Shown in pieces: positions 1 through 5,368 of a DNA stretch of 5,368 bases (positions are counted from its first letter, which is position 1; every line of letters starts with the position of its first letter). A program made the translations under genes and the position numbers. Source of the stretch: an uncultured Lysobacter sp. (lineage in GTDB: Bacteria > Pseudomonadota > Gammaproteobacteria > Xanthomonadales > Xanthomonadaceae); contig CAMLHR010000103.1 of the NCBI GenBank assembly GCA_946479915.1, positions 1-5,368 on the forward strand, given 5' to 3'. The notes beneath the pieces were generated by a model, which had not been told where the DNA came from, searched no databases, and saw only the letters and a list, made by a program, of their open reading frames with translations.

Positions 1-1
1 G

Positions 2-340
2 ATCGTCGCCTACGACATGGCGTTCTACGAGAAGTCGCCGGTGCTGTTCCCGCACACCGACGCGAAGTCCTGGTTCGACGGCAAGTCCGAGGAGGACCTG
101 CGCACCATCTGCCTGCGCAACGGCAGCCTACAGGGCGCGTACCTGCTGCTCGCGGCGCGCTCGCTGGGCCTGGACTGCGGGCCGATGTCGGGTTTCGACA
201 ACGCCATGGTCGACGCGGCGTTCTTCGCCGGCACCCGCTGGCGCTCCAATTTCCTGGTCAACCTCGGCCACGGCGATCCGGCGAGCATCTTCCCGCGCTC
301 GCCGCGGCTCGGGTTCGACGAGGCCTGCCGGATCGAATGA
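2..340 (+). CDS. Nitroreductase family protein, RutE/HadB type (probable malonic semialdehyde reductase), 3' part only
   Basis: This is the last 112 residues of a gene that starts before the window; the frame is open from base 2 and ends at TGA 338-340. Residues matching the RutE/HadB branch of the FMN-dependent nitroreductases are visible: a [11 protein letters not shown] stretch, then [47 protein letters not shown] and the terminal [15 protein letters not shown]. RutE is about 196 residues, so a little over half is present. Members reduce malonic semialdehyde to 3-hydroxypropionate with NAD(P)H, in pyrimidine degradation or as general aldehyde and quinone detoxification. No other rut gene is in the window, so the substrate is unproven. 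An internal ATG at 17 should not be taken as the start, because homology continues upstream of it. The pirin gene begins one base after the stop, so the two are probably co-transcribed. Family assignment is firm; the exact reaction is inferred. Confidence 0.92.
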   Translation: MVAYDMAFYEKSPVLFPHTDAKSWFDGKSEEDLRTICLRNGSLQGAYLLLAARSLGLDCGPMSGFDNAMVDAAFFAGTRWRSNFLVNLGHGDPASIFPRSPRLGFDEACRIE

Positions 341-341
341 C

Positions 342-1064
342 ATGGTGATCGAGCGTCCCGGCGACGCGCGCGGCCACGTGCGCATGGACTGGCTCGACAG
401 CCGGCACACGTTCTCGTTCGGCCAGTACCACGACCCGGCGTGGATGGGCTTCGGCCCGCTGCGGGTGATCAACGACGACCGGGTGGCGCCGGGCGCGGGG
501 TTCCCGACCCACGGGCACGCGAACATGGAGATCTTCAGCTACGTGCTCGAAGGCGCGCTGGCGCACCGCGACGACGCGGGCGGCGGCGACGTGCTCCGCC
601 CGGGCGAGTTCCAGTGGATGGGCGCCGGCCACGGGATCGCGCACAGCGAGTTCAACGCCTCGGACACCGAGCCGGTGCACTTCCTGCAGGTCTGGATCCA
701 GCCCGACCGGGTGAACGCCGCGCCCGGCTGGGAGAAGCGCGCATTCCCGCCGGCCGACCGCACCGGGCGCTGGGCGTTGTTCGCCTCGCCCGACGGGGCC
801 CGGGGGAGCATCGCGATCCGGCAGCAGGCCGGGGTGCACGGCACGTTGCTGCCGGACGGCGCGTCCGTGGAATTCGAATGCCTGTCGACCCGCCGGTACT
901 GGCTGCACGTCGCCACGGGGCAGGTCCAGGTCGACGGCCGGACGCTCCGGGCGGGCGATGCACTCGGCTTCGCCGGGGAGGGCGTGACGCTGACGGTGCG
1001 CGGCGCAGGCGACGGGCTCGCCGACGTGCTGGTGTTCGACCTGCCCGGCGAGCCACGCCGGTAA
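342..1064 (+). CDS. Pirin family bicupin protein (YhhW / quercetin 2,3-dioxygenase type)
   Basis: A complete 240-residue protein, the usual length for YhhW-type pirins. The N-terminal cupin carries the family start (HTFSFGQYHDP, residues 22-32), the metal-binding pair in GFPTHGH (H57, H59), then MEIFSYVLEGALAHRD and the second metal site GHGIAHSE (H101, E103). These four residues fall at the positions known for the metal ligands of E. coli YhhW. A variable C-terminal cupin fills roughly residues 130-235. Characterised relatives open the ring of the flavonol quercetin in vitro, but the physiological substrate of bacterial pirins is usually unknown, and some act as redox or metabolic regulators. 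The protein should be cytosolic, since no signal peptide is seen. The ATG at 342 lies one base after the nitroreductase stop and lacks a strong Shine-Dalgarno sequence, which suggests translational coupling. The alternative of a non-enzymatic pirin is less likely because all metal ligands are kept. Confidence 0.93.
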   Translation: MVIERPGDARGHVRMDWLDSRHTFSFGQYHDPAWMGFGPLRVINDDRVAPGAGFPTHGHANMEIFSYVLEGALAHRDDAGGGDVLRPGEFQWMGAGHGIAHSEFNASDTEPVHFLQVWIQPDRVNAAPGWEKRAFPPADRTGRWALFASPDGARGSIAIRQQAGVHGTLLPDGASVEFECLSTRRYWLHVATGQVQVDGRTLRAGDALGFAGEGVTLTVRGAGDGLADVLVFDLPGEPRR

Positions 1065-1106
1065 ACTGCCGGACGCGCAACCCCCGACGACAGCCGAGTC
1101 CCCGCC

Positions 1107-1307
1107 ATGCCCGACGCCCCCGCCGCCCCCGTGCAAGCCAATGCCCAGCAGCGCTACGAAGTGACGCATGCGGACCTGCCGCTGAGCTGCCCGCTGCCGT
1201 CCATGGCGCTGTGGAATTCGCACCCGCGCGTCTACCTGCCGATCGAGGCGGACGGTGGCGAGGCCGACTGTCCCTACTGCGGGGCCCATTTCGTCCTGGT
1301 CGACTGA
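1107..1307 (+). CDS. Small CHCC zinc-finger domain protein (zf-CHCC family)
   Basis: A 66-residue protein whose second half is a CHCC zinc finger: C28 (in LPLSCPLP), H39 (in WNSHPRVYLPI), C55 and C58 (in DCPYCGAHFVL). The HPRVYLPI...CPYC arrangement is typical of the family that includes the zinc-finger part of the mitochondrial complex I subunit NDUFS6 and many 60-70 residue proteobacterial proteins. The free-standing bacterial proteins have no established function. The first 15 residues are rich in Ala, Pro and Gln and look disordered. The gene sits after the only real gap in the plus-strand series (42 bases, no strong ribosome site seen), and the glycosyltransferase ATG follows its stop after four bases. 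Placement directly ahead of LPS genes hints at a link to envelope synthesis, but that rests on context alone. All four zinc ligands are present, so it should be a working metal-binding protein. Confidence 0.9.
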   Translation: MPDAPAAPVQANAQQRYEVTHADLPLSCPLPSMALWNSHPRVYLPIEADGGEADCPYCGAHFVLVD

Positions 1308-1311
1308 GGCG

Positions 1312-2419
1312 ATGGCGCCGACCGTGCCGGGGCGCCCGCTGGTGGTGGTGCAACTGCTGCCGGCGCTGGAGTCCGGCGGCGTCGAGCGCTCGACGATCGA
1401 GATCGCGGACGCGCTCCAGCGCGCCGGCCATCGCGCGATCGTCGTGTCCCCCGGCGGACGGCTGGTTCCGGCGCTCGAGGCGACCGGCGCCGAACACGTC
1501 ACGCTCGCCATCGGCGCGAAGTCGCTGCTGGCCCCCTGGCGCGCGCTGCGCCTGCACTGGCTGCTCCGGCGCCTGGCGCCGGACATCGTGCACGCGCGGT
1601 CGCGGCTGCCGGCCTGGCTCGCGTGGTGGGTGTTGCGGCTCCGCGCGGCCGGCACGCCGCCGCGCTTCGTCACGACGGTGCATGGGCTGAATTCGCCGTC
1701 GCGCTACAGCGCGGTCATGGCGCGGGGCGAGCGCGTGGTGTGCGTCTCGGAGACGGTGCGTCGCCACGTGCTCGAGCACTATCCGGACACCGACGTGGAG
1801 CGGCTGCGGGTGATCCCGCGCGGCGTGGATCCGGCGCGGTTCCCGCGCGCCCCGCAACGGGATCTCGAGGCCCGCGCGACCGTGGCCGCGCAATATCCCG
1901 CGCTGGGCGGGCACGGCGCGCTGATGCTGATGCCGGGGCGCGGCACCCGGCGCAAGGGCCACGGCGATGCGCTGCAGCTGCTCGCGCGCATGCGCGGCGA
2001 CGGCAGCGATGCGCGGCTGTGGCTGCCCGGCGCGCGCGACCCGGCGCGCACGGCGTATGTGGCCGAGCTCGAGGAGGCCGCGCGCGCGCTGGGCATCGCC
2101 GACCGATGCGATCGCGCGGGCCTACGCGGCCAGCGACCTGGTCCTGCAGCTCTCGCGCAAGCCCGAGGCGTTCGGGCGCACGGTGCTGGAGGCACGCGCC
2201 GTGGGCCGGCCGGTCGTCGGCTGGGACCACGGCGGCGTCGGCGAACTGCTGCACGCGTGGCAACCGGAAGGCGCGGTGCCGCCGTTCGACCTGCTGCGCC
2301 TGCGCGAGGTGGCGCACCGCCTGCTCGGGCAACCGCCGCGGCCACCCGTTACGATGCCCGACACCTTGCGCGCGATGCAGGACGCCACGCTGGCCATGTA
2401 TGCAGAACTCGTCGACTGA
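1312..2419 (+). pseudogene. Family 4 glycosyltransferase (LPS core / cell-surface glycan type), interrupted by a frameshift
   Basis: Two reading frames together make one GT-B, family 4 glycosyltransferase. Residues 1-264 run in frame from ATG 1312 to about 2103. They show the acceptor-side N-terminus with SGGVERS (residues 21-27), a VVCVSE strand end (142-147), IPRGVDP and the donor-side PGRGTRRKG (208-216). The remaining 104 residues continue one frame over, from 2105 to TGA 2417-2419. They begin DAIARAYAASDLVLQLSRKP and carry the EX7E motif (E at 2165-2167 and 2189-2191), then GRPVVGWDHGGVGELL. About eight residues normally found between these parts (a V.F.G.R stretch) are absent, so a loss of 23 or 26 bases would explain both the gap and the frame change. 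Such enzymes use nucleotide sugars to extend LPS core or other surface glycans at the inner membrane face; donor and acceptor are unknown here. The start at 1312 is preferred to an in-frame GTG at 1255 inside the previous gene. It may be a true pseudogene or an assembly error. Confidence 0.85.
2101..2107 (+). other. Frameshift / small deletion point in the glycosyltransferase gene
   Basis: Upstream of this point the sense frame has codons starting at positions such as 2101 (Asp, end of the LGIAD stretch). Downstream, sense resumes with codons starting at 2105 (Asp-Ala-Ile-Ala). The shift equals one extra base or a loss of 3n-1 bases. The conserved strand-loop between LGIADR and the YAASDLV helix is missing, which favours a loss of 23 or 26 bases over a single-base insertion. 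An 8-base palindrome, GCGATCGC (2108-2115), directly adjoins the junction. Confidence 0.75.
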
Positions 2420-3710
2420 CCCCGCCGCCACGCAGGCGCCCGGCTGGCGCTGGGCGCCCGCCTGGGTGCTCGCCTACGTCGCGCTGTGGCCCGCGCCCGG
2501 CTACGCGGAAGGCGTGCTGGTCCTCGGCGCGCTGGTCGCGCTGTGGAAGCTGGTCGCCTCGCGTTTCCGCGGCGGTTCGCGGCTGCTCAGCCACCACGCC
2601 TGGGCGCTGACCAGCGTGCTGTTCATGGCGTACTGGGTGCCGGAGCTGCTGTCGAGCTTCGACGCGGTCGATTCGGGGCGCGCGTTGCGCGAGGCCGCGG
2701 TGGACCTGCGCTACCTGCCGTTCCTGTGGCTGGCCGCGTCGTCCGTCGCCGATGCGCGCGGACGGCGGATCACGTTCGGCGGCCTGGCGATGATTGTCGC
2801 GATCTGGGCGCTCGACGGGCTGGTGCAGGGGCTGGGCGGCGCGAGCCCGCTGTTCTCCGGCATGGACCTGGCCAAGCACGCGATGAGCGGCCACGGCCTG
2901 TGCTCGCCGCAGGAGATGGCGATGGTCGATCGCCTCGGCGGTATCTTCGGCCCGTGCAACCTCAAGCTCGGCCCGGTGCTGGCCACGCTGTCGCCCTTCG
3001 TGCTCTACGCGCTGGGACGCCGGTTCGGCAGCGCGGGGTGGGGCATCGCCGCGGCGGTGATCGGGCTGGTGGTGCTGCTGGCCGGCTCGCGCGCGTCGTG
3101 GGTGACCTACGCGCTGGTGCTGCTGTTCTCCGGCTGGCGGATGCGGGGCTGTACGCGGCTGCTCGGCGTGTTCGCGCTCGGTGCGCTGACGCTGGGGGCG
3201 CTGGGCAGGGTGTCCACGCTGGTGCGCGAGCGCATCGCGCGCACGACGCAGGCGGCGCGCGCGGACCAGGAAGGCCTGGACATCGCGCTGTCGGGACGCA
3301 CCCGCATCTGGCAGGGCGCGTTGTGCATGGCGGGCGAGCATCCGGTCAACGGCGTGGGCGCGCGCGGGTTCCGCGAGGCCTGGCCGGCCTGCGACCCGCA
3401 GCCCGGCGTGGTGCCGGAATGGGGCGATGGCCCGGCGCACCATGCACACCAGATCGTGCTCGAGGTGCTGAGCGAGACCGGCCTGGTCGGCCTGCTGCTG
3501 TGGCTGGCCGGCGTGGCGCTCGCCTGGCGGGCATGGCTCTACGCGGACGCGGCCGCACGCGACCGCGCACGGCCGGCGATGCTGTCGCTGGCGGTCACGG
3601 TGTTCCCGCTCAACACGCACCTCGCGTTCTATTCGACCTTCTGGGGCGGACTCACCCTGCTGCTCGCCGCGCTCTACGCAGGGAGCCTGCTCTCGCGCGA
3701 CGAGCCATGA
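2400..3710 (+). CDS. O-antigen ligase family membrane protein (Wzy_C domain, WaaL-like)
   Basis: A 436-residue polytopic inner-membrane protein with roughly ten to twelve hydrophobic segments, including about 17-31, 36-52, 62-82, 123-144, 188-206, 213-246, 352-381 and 393-430. The Wzy_C core is recognisable from AGSRASW (228-234), then SGRTRIW (298-304), HPVNGVGARGF, and the periplasmic HHAH (347-350) followed by LEVLSETGLVG. The arginines and the histidine match the catalytic features of WaaL-type ligases, which transfer undecaprenyl-diphosphate-linked polysaccharide to lipid A-core on the periplasmic face. The same domain occurs in O-antigen polymerases and protein glycan ligases. WaaL is favoured by the adjoining glycosyltransferase and lipid A genes, not by sequence alone. 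The ATG at 2400 overlaps the end of the glycosyltransferase gene by 20 bases with no well-placed ribosome site, so translation probably depends on the upstream gene. The upstream frameshift could therefore affect its expression. The same frame is open back to 1623, but that extension has no membrane-protein character and is rejected. Confidence 0.88.
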   Translation: MQNSSTDPAATQAPGWRWAPAWVLAYVALWPAPGYAEGVLVLGALVALWKLVASRFRGGSRLLSHHAWALTSVLFMAYWVPELLSSFDAVDSGRALREAAVDLRYLPFLWLAASSVADARGRRITFGGLAMIVAIWALDGLVQGLGGASPLFSGMDLAKHAMSGHGLCSPQEMAMVDRLGGIFGPCNLKLGPVLATLSPFVLYALGRRFGSAGWGIAAAVIGLVVLLAGSRASWVTYALVLLFSGWRMRGCTRLLGVFALGALTLGALGRVSTLVRERIARTTQAARADQEGLDIALSGRTRIWQGALCMAGEHPVNGVGARGFREAWPACDPQPGVVPEWGDGPAHHAHQIVLEVLSETGLVGLLLWLAGVALAWRAWLYADAAARDRARPAMLSLAVTVFPLNTHLAFYSTFWGGLTLLLAALYAGSLLSRDEP

Positions 3711-4594
3711 AGGGCGCGCTGCTGCGGCTGGCCGGCACCGTGGTCGCGCGGGTGCCGGCACCGGCGCTGCCGCGGCTGGGCGCGTGGCTCTCGCGTTGCC
3801 GGCCGCTGGTGCGCCGGCGCACGCGGATCGCCGCGCGCAACCTCGCGCTCGCATTCCCCGCGCTCGATCCGGTCGAACGCGCGCGGTTGCTGCGCGCGAC
3901 GCTGGCGTCCAACACCTCGGGCGCGCTGGAAACGCTCGTCGCGTGGTTCGCGCCGACGGTGCGCGACCGCGGCACGGTGTCCGGGATCGACGCGCTCGAC
4001 GGGGCGCTCGCGGAAGGACGCGGCGCGGTGATCGTCGGGGCGCACTACGACAGCGTCGAGCTGGCGATCCGCCTCGTCGCCACGCAGGCGCGCGACTTGG
4101 GACTCCGGGTCGGGACGCTGGCGCGCCGCTACAACGATCCCGCGGTGGAGCGCACGGTCGTCGCCGCCCGCCGCCGTTACCTGGCGGCCAACCTCCTGAA
4201 GAAGGACGTGTCCGGGTTCTGCGCGGCGGTCGCCGACGGGATGGCGGTCGTGTACGTGGCCGACCAGGATGCGAGCCACGCCAATGCCTTCGTGCCGTTC
4301 TTCGGCGTGCAGGCCTCCACGCTTGCGGCGATCCCCGGCGTGCTGCGCCGCGCGGGCGGGCCGGTCGTGTTGATGTGGAGCCGGCGCGACGCCGGCGGCC
4401 GGCTCGCCGTGGACCTGTCGCGTCCGCCCCCGGGCTTCCTGGAAGGCGACGGTGCCGCGGTGGCGGCGCGCTACATGGCGTGGATCGAGCAGCGCGTGCG
4501 CGAGGCCCCCGAGCAGTACCTGTGGGTGCATCGCCGCTTCAAGACGCGTCCGCCCGGCAAGCCGGGCCTCTACGGCGCCGATCCGGCGTCGTAG
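3707..4594 (+). CDS. Lipid A biosynthesis late acyltransferase, LpxL/LpxM superfamily (divergent)
   Basis: A 295-residue protein of the usual length for secondary lipid A acyltransferases, which move an acyl chain from acyl-ACP onto Kdo-lipid A at the cytoplasmic face of the inner membrane. The N-terminal hydrophobic and basic region leads into RIAARNLALAFPALDP (40-55). The catalytic HX4E box is HYDSVE (H113, E118). Further motifs are ADQD (185-188), FVPFFG (195-200) and YLWVHRRFKTRP (271-282). The usual W(F/Y)APDQD reads VVYVADQD, so the conserved Trp and Pro are replaced, and the segment before it (KKDVSGF) lacks the usual Arg. It is a diverged member whose acyl chain and position cannot be told from sequence. 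Its ATG overlaps the ligase stop as ATGA (3707-3710), a classic coupled junction. The last seven residues lie past the family's normal end and are encoded by the hairpin at 4570-4594, which also holds its TAG. Confidence 0.9.
   Translation: MKGALLRLAGTVVARVPAPALPRLGAWLSRCRPLVRRRTRIAARNLALAFPALDPVERARLLRATLASNTSGALETLVAWFAPTVRDRGTVSGIDALDGALAEGRGAVIVGAHYDSVELAIRLVATQARDLGLRVGTLARRYNDPAVERTVVAARRRYLAANLLKKDVSGFCAAVADGMAVVYVADQDASHANAFVPFFGVQASTLAAIPGVLRRAGGPVVLMWSRRDAGGRLAVDLSRPPPGFLEGDGAAVAARYMAWIEQRVREAPEQYLWVHRRFKTRPPGKPGLYGADPAS
4552..4567. repeat. Short perfect inverted repeat, 7-base arms with a 2-base centre
   Basis: The arms GCCCGGC (4552-4558) and GCCGGGC (4561-4567) flank AA. In RNA this would realistically form a 6-bp GC stem with a 4-base loop. 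It lies in the last codons of the plus-strand acyltransferase (Pro-Gly-Lys-Pro-Gly), two bases before the larger hairpin at 4570-4594, and would be part of the 3' trailer of the minus-strand transcript. Alone it could be chance in such GC-rich DNA; its position beside the second hairpin makes it worth recording. Confidence 0.5.
4570..4594. terminator. Convergent-gene hairpin holding both stop codons; candidate transcription terminator without a U-tract
   Basis: The arms 4570-4580 and 4584-4594 form an 11-bp stem around the three-base loop ATC. In the plus-strand RNA, ten pairs are Watson-Crick and one is G-U (4575 with 4589). In the minus-strand RNA that pair becomes an A-C mismatch, so folding favours the plus transcript. 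The 25 bases are exactly the overlap of the two convergent acyltransferase genes: the plus-strand TAG is 4592-4594 and the minus-strand TAG is 4572-4570. No T-run follows on either side, so it is not a textbook Rho-independent terminator. A role in termination or in protecting the 3' end is inferred from position and stem strength. Confidence 0.45.
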
Positions 4595-5368
4595 TCGCTT
4601 GCGCCGACGGGCTGCCGCTTGAAGCGGCGGTGGATCCACAGGTATTGCGCCGGCGCCGCGCGCGCCATGGCCTCGACCGCCGCCATCACGCGCGCGGTGT
4701 CCCCGGTGGCGTCGGCGGAAGGAAACCCCTCGAACGCGGGCGACAGCCGCAGGGTGTAGCCGCCGTCCGCGCGGCGTTCGTGCGCGAAGGCGAGCACCGC
4801 GGCGCCCGACATGCGCGCGAGCTGGTGCGTGGAGGTCAGGCTCCACGCGGGCTGGCCGAAGAAGGGGACGAACACGCTCTCGCCGCGGCGCGTGTCCTGG
4901 TCCGGCGCGAACCACAGCAGCCCGCCCTGCTTCAGGTGCCGGATCGCCGGGCGCAGCGCCTCGCGCGAGAACATGTGGGTGGCGTAACGCAGGCGGCCGT
5001 GCAGCACCGCCCATTCGAGCGCGGGTTGCGCGTGCGGGCGGTACATGCCGGCCAGCGGCACGCGTTGGGCGAGCATCCGGCCGCAGGCCTCGAGCGTGGT
5101 GAAGTGGCCGGACACGAGGATGACTCCGCGGCCGCCGGCACGCGCCGCCTCCAGGTGCTCCATGCCTTCGAGCACCAGGTCGTGCTCAAGCGCGGCGACC
5201 GAGCCCCACCAGGCGCGCGCGAACTCGAACAGGCCGATGCCGAGCGCGTCGAAATGCGCCCGCAGCAGCGCCTCGCGGTCCGCCGGGTCCAGGTCCGGGA
5301 AGCACAGCGCGAGGTTGTGCGCGGCCACCTCGCGGCGGCTGCGGAGCACGCGCCGCAGCACCGCGCCG
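4570..5368 (-). CDS. lpxL: LpxL/LpxP-type lipid A biosynthesis acyltransferase, 5' end beyond the window
   Basis: The frame is open from the right edge to TAG at 4572-4570, giving 265 residues plus a partial codon. Relatives are about 290-310 residues, so some 25-45 N-terminal residues, including the membrane anchor, lie outside. A GTG at 5361 is an unlikely start. Numbering from that codon, AAHNLALCFPDLDP (13-26) leads to the catalytic HX4E box HFTTLE (H86, E91). Then come GMYRP (105-109), WFAPDQD (150-156), SVFVPFFG (162-169), LARMSGAAV and the terminal YLWIHRRFKRQPVG. Every signature of classical LpxL/LpxP is kept, unlike the neighbour on the other strand. The enzyme adds a secondary fatty acid to Kdo-lipid A from acyl-ACP. 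It converges tail to tail with its paralogue, so it must use a separate promoter to the right of the window. The symbol denotes the family; LpxL versus LpxM or LpxP specificity is not resolved. Confidence 0.9.
   Translation of the reverse strand, partial: GAVLRRVLRSRREVAAHNLALCFPDLDPADREALLRAHFDALGIGLFEFARAWWGSVAALEHDLVLEGMEHLEAARAGGRGVILVSGHFTTLEACGRMLAQRVPLAGMYRPHAQPALEWAVLHGRLRYATHMFSREALRPAIRHLKQGGLLWFAPDQDTRRGESVFVPFFGQPAWSLTSTHQLARMSGAAVLAFAHERRADGGYTLRLSPAFEGFPSADATGDTARVMAAVEAMARAAPAQYLWIHRRFKRQPVGASDYDAGSAP

Noticed and set aside
1062..1106. TAAACT (1062-1067) as a possible -10 promoter element ahead of the zinc-finger gene.
   Set aside because: Four of six bases match the consensus, but no acceptable -35 box lies 16-18 bases upstream; the nearest candidate, TTCGAC at 1035-1040, is 21 bases away. 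It overlaps the pirin stop codon.
1623..2399. Upstream extension of the ligase frame.
   Set aside because: This part is out of frame with the glycosyltransferase and gives low-complexity Arg/Ala-rich protein. Hydrophobic, family-like sequence begins only after ATG 2400.
1299..2419. The same nine bases, GTCGACTGA, at the ends of both the zinc-finger and glycosyltransferase genes, giving Leu-Val-Asp ends.
   Set aside because: Only nine bases match and the flanks differ, so this is most likely coincidence and not a duplicated segment.
1312..2610. A single long frame continuing from the glycosyltransferase start to 2610.
   Set aside because: After about 2103 the translation becomes Arg/Ala/Pro/Gly-rich with no family motifs, while the neighbouring frame carries the EX7E region. 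The extension is an out-of-frame artefact and overlaps the ligase gene by more than 200 bases.
2349..3854. Long open frames on the minus strand opposite the ligase and acyltransferase genes.
   Set aside because: They are Arg/Ala/Pro/His/Gln-rich without recognisable motifs, as expected for antisense shadows of GC-rich genes with G/C third positions.
4614..4628. Inverted repeat GCCGCTT-G-AAGCGGC as an independent regulatory element.
   Set aside because: It is explained by the conserved RRFKR codons of the minus-strand acyltransferase, so its symmetry may be coding chance. It is mentioned only as part of the group of stems.

Overview
The window is very GC-rich, with G or C at most third codon positions, and is packed with genes. 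It looks like the chromosome of a Gram-negative gammaproteobacterium. The lipid A acyltransferases, the O-antigen ligase-type protein and the style of the genes suggest the Xanthomonadales/Lysobacteraceae (Lysobacter or Luteimonas type). That assignment is inferred from protein character only; no marker gene is present.

Layout. Six plus-strand genes lie head to tail with almost no non-coding DNA, the longest gap being 42 bases (1065-1106). In order they are: the 3' end of a RutE/HadB-type nitroreductase (2-340), a pirin/quercetinase-type cupin (342-1064), a 66-residue CHCC zinc-finger protein (1107-1307), a family 4 glycosyltransferase broken by a frameshift (1312-2419), an O-antigen ligase/Wzy_C membrane protein (2400-3710) and a LpxL/LpxM-type lipid A acyltransferase (3707-4594). 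A second acyltransferase of the same superfamily lies on the minus strand (4570 to beyond 5368). It converges on the first, and the two genes overlap by 25 bases.

How the genes work together. The right-hand two thirds is an envelope module. It holds a cytoplasmic sugar transferase for LPS core or a related glycan, a membrane ligase that would join a lipid-carried polysaccharide to lipid A-core, and two late acyltransferases that would add secondary acyl chains to Kdo-lipid A. The overlaps (20 bases glycosyltransferase/ligase, 4 bases ligase/acyltransferase) point to one transcript with translational coupling. The three left-hand genes are redox or housekeeping functions that probably share the transcript. 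No convincing promoter is visible inside the window.

Points of interest. The glycosyltransferase changes frame near 2101-2107, exactly where a conserved stretch of about eight residues is missing, so it has either a small real deletion or an assembly error. The overlap of the two convergent acyltransferase genes is itself an 11-bp-stem hairpin. Its arms contain both stop codons and encode two similar C-terminal tails. I see no CRISPR array, mobile element, RNA gene or clearly novel multigene system.
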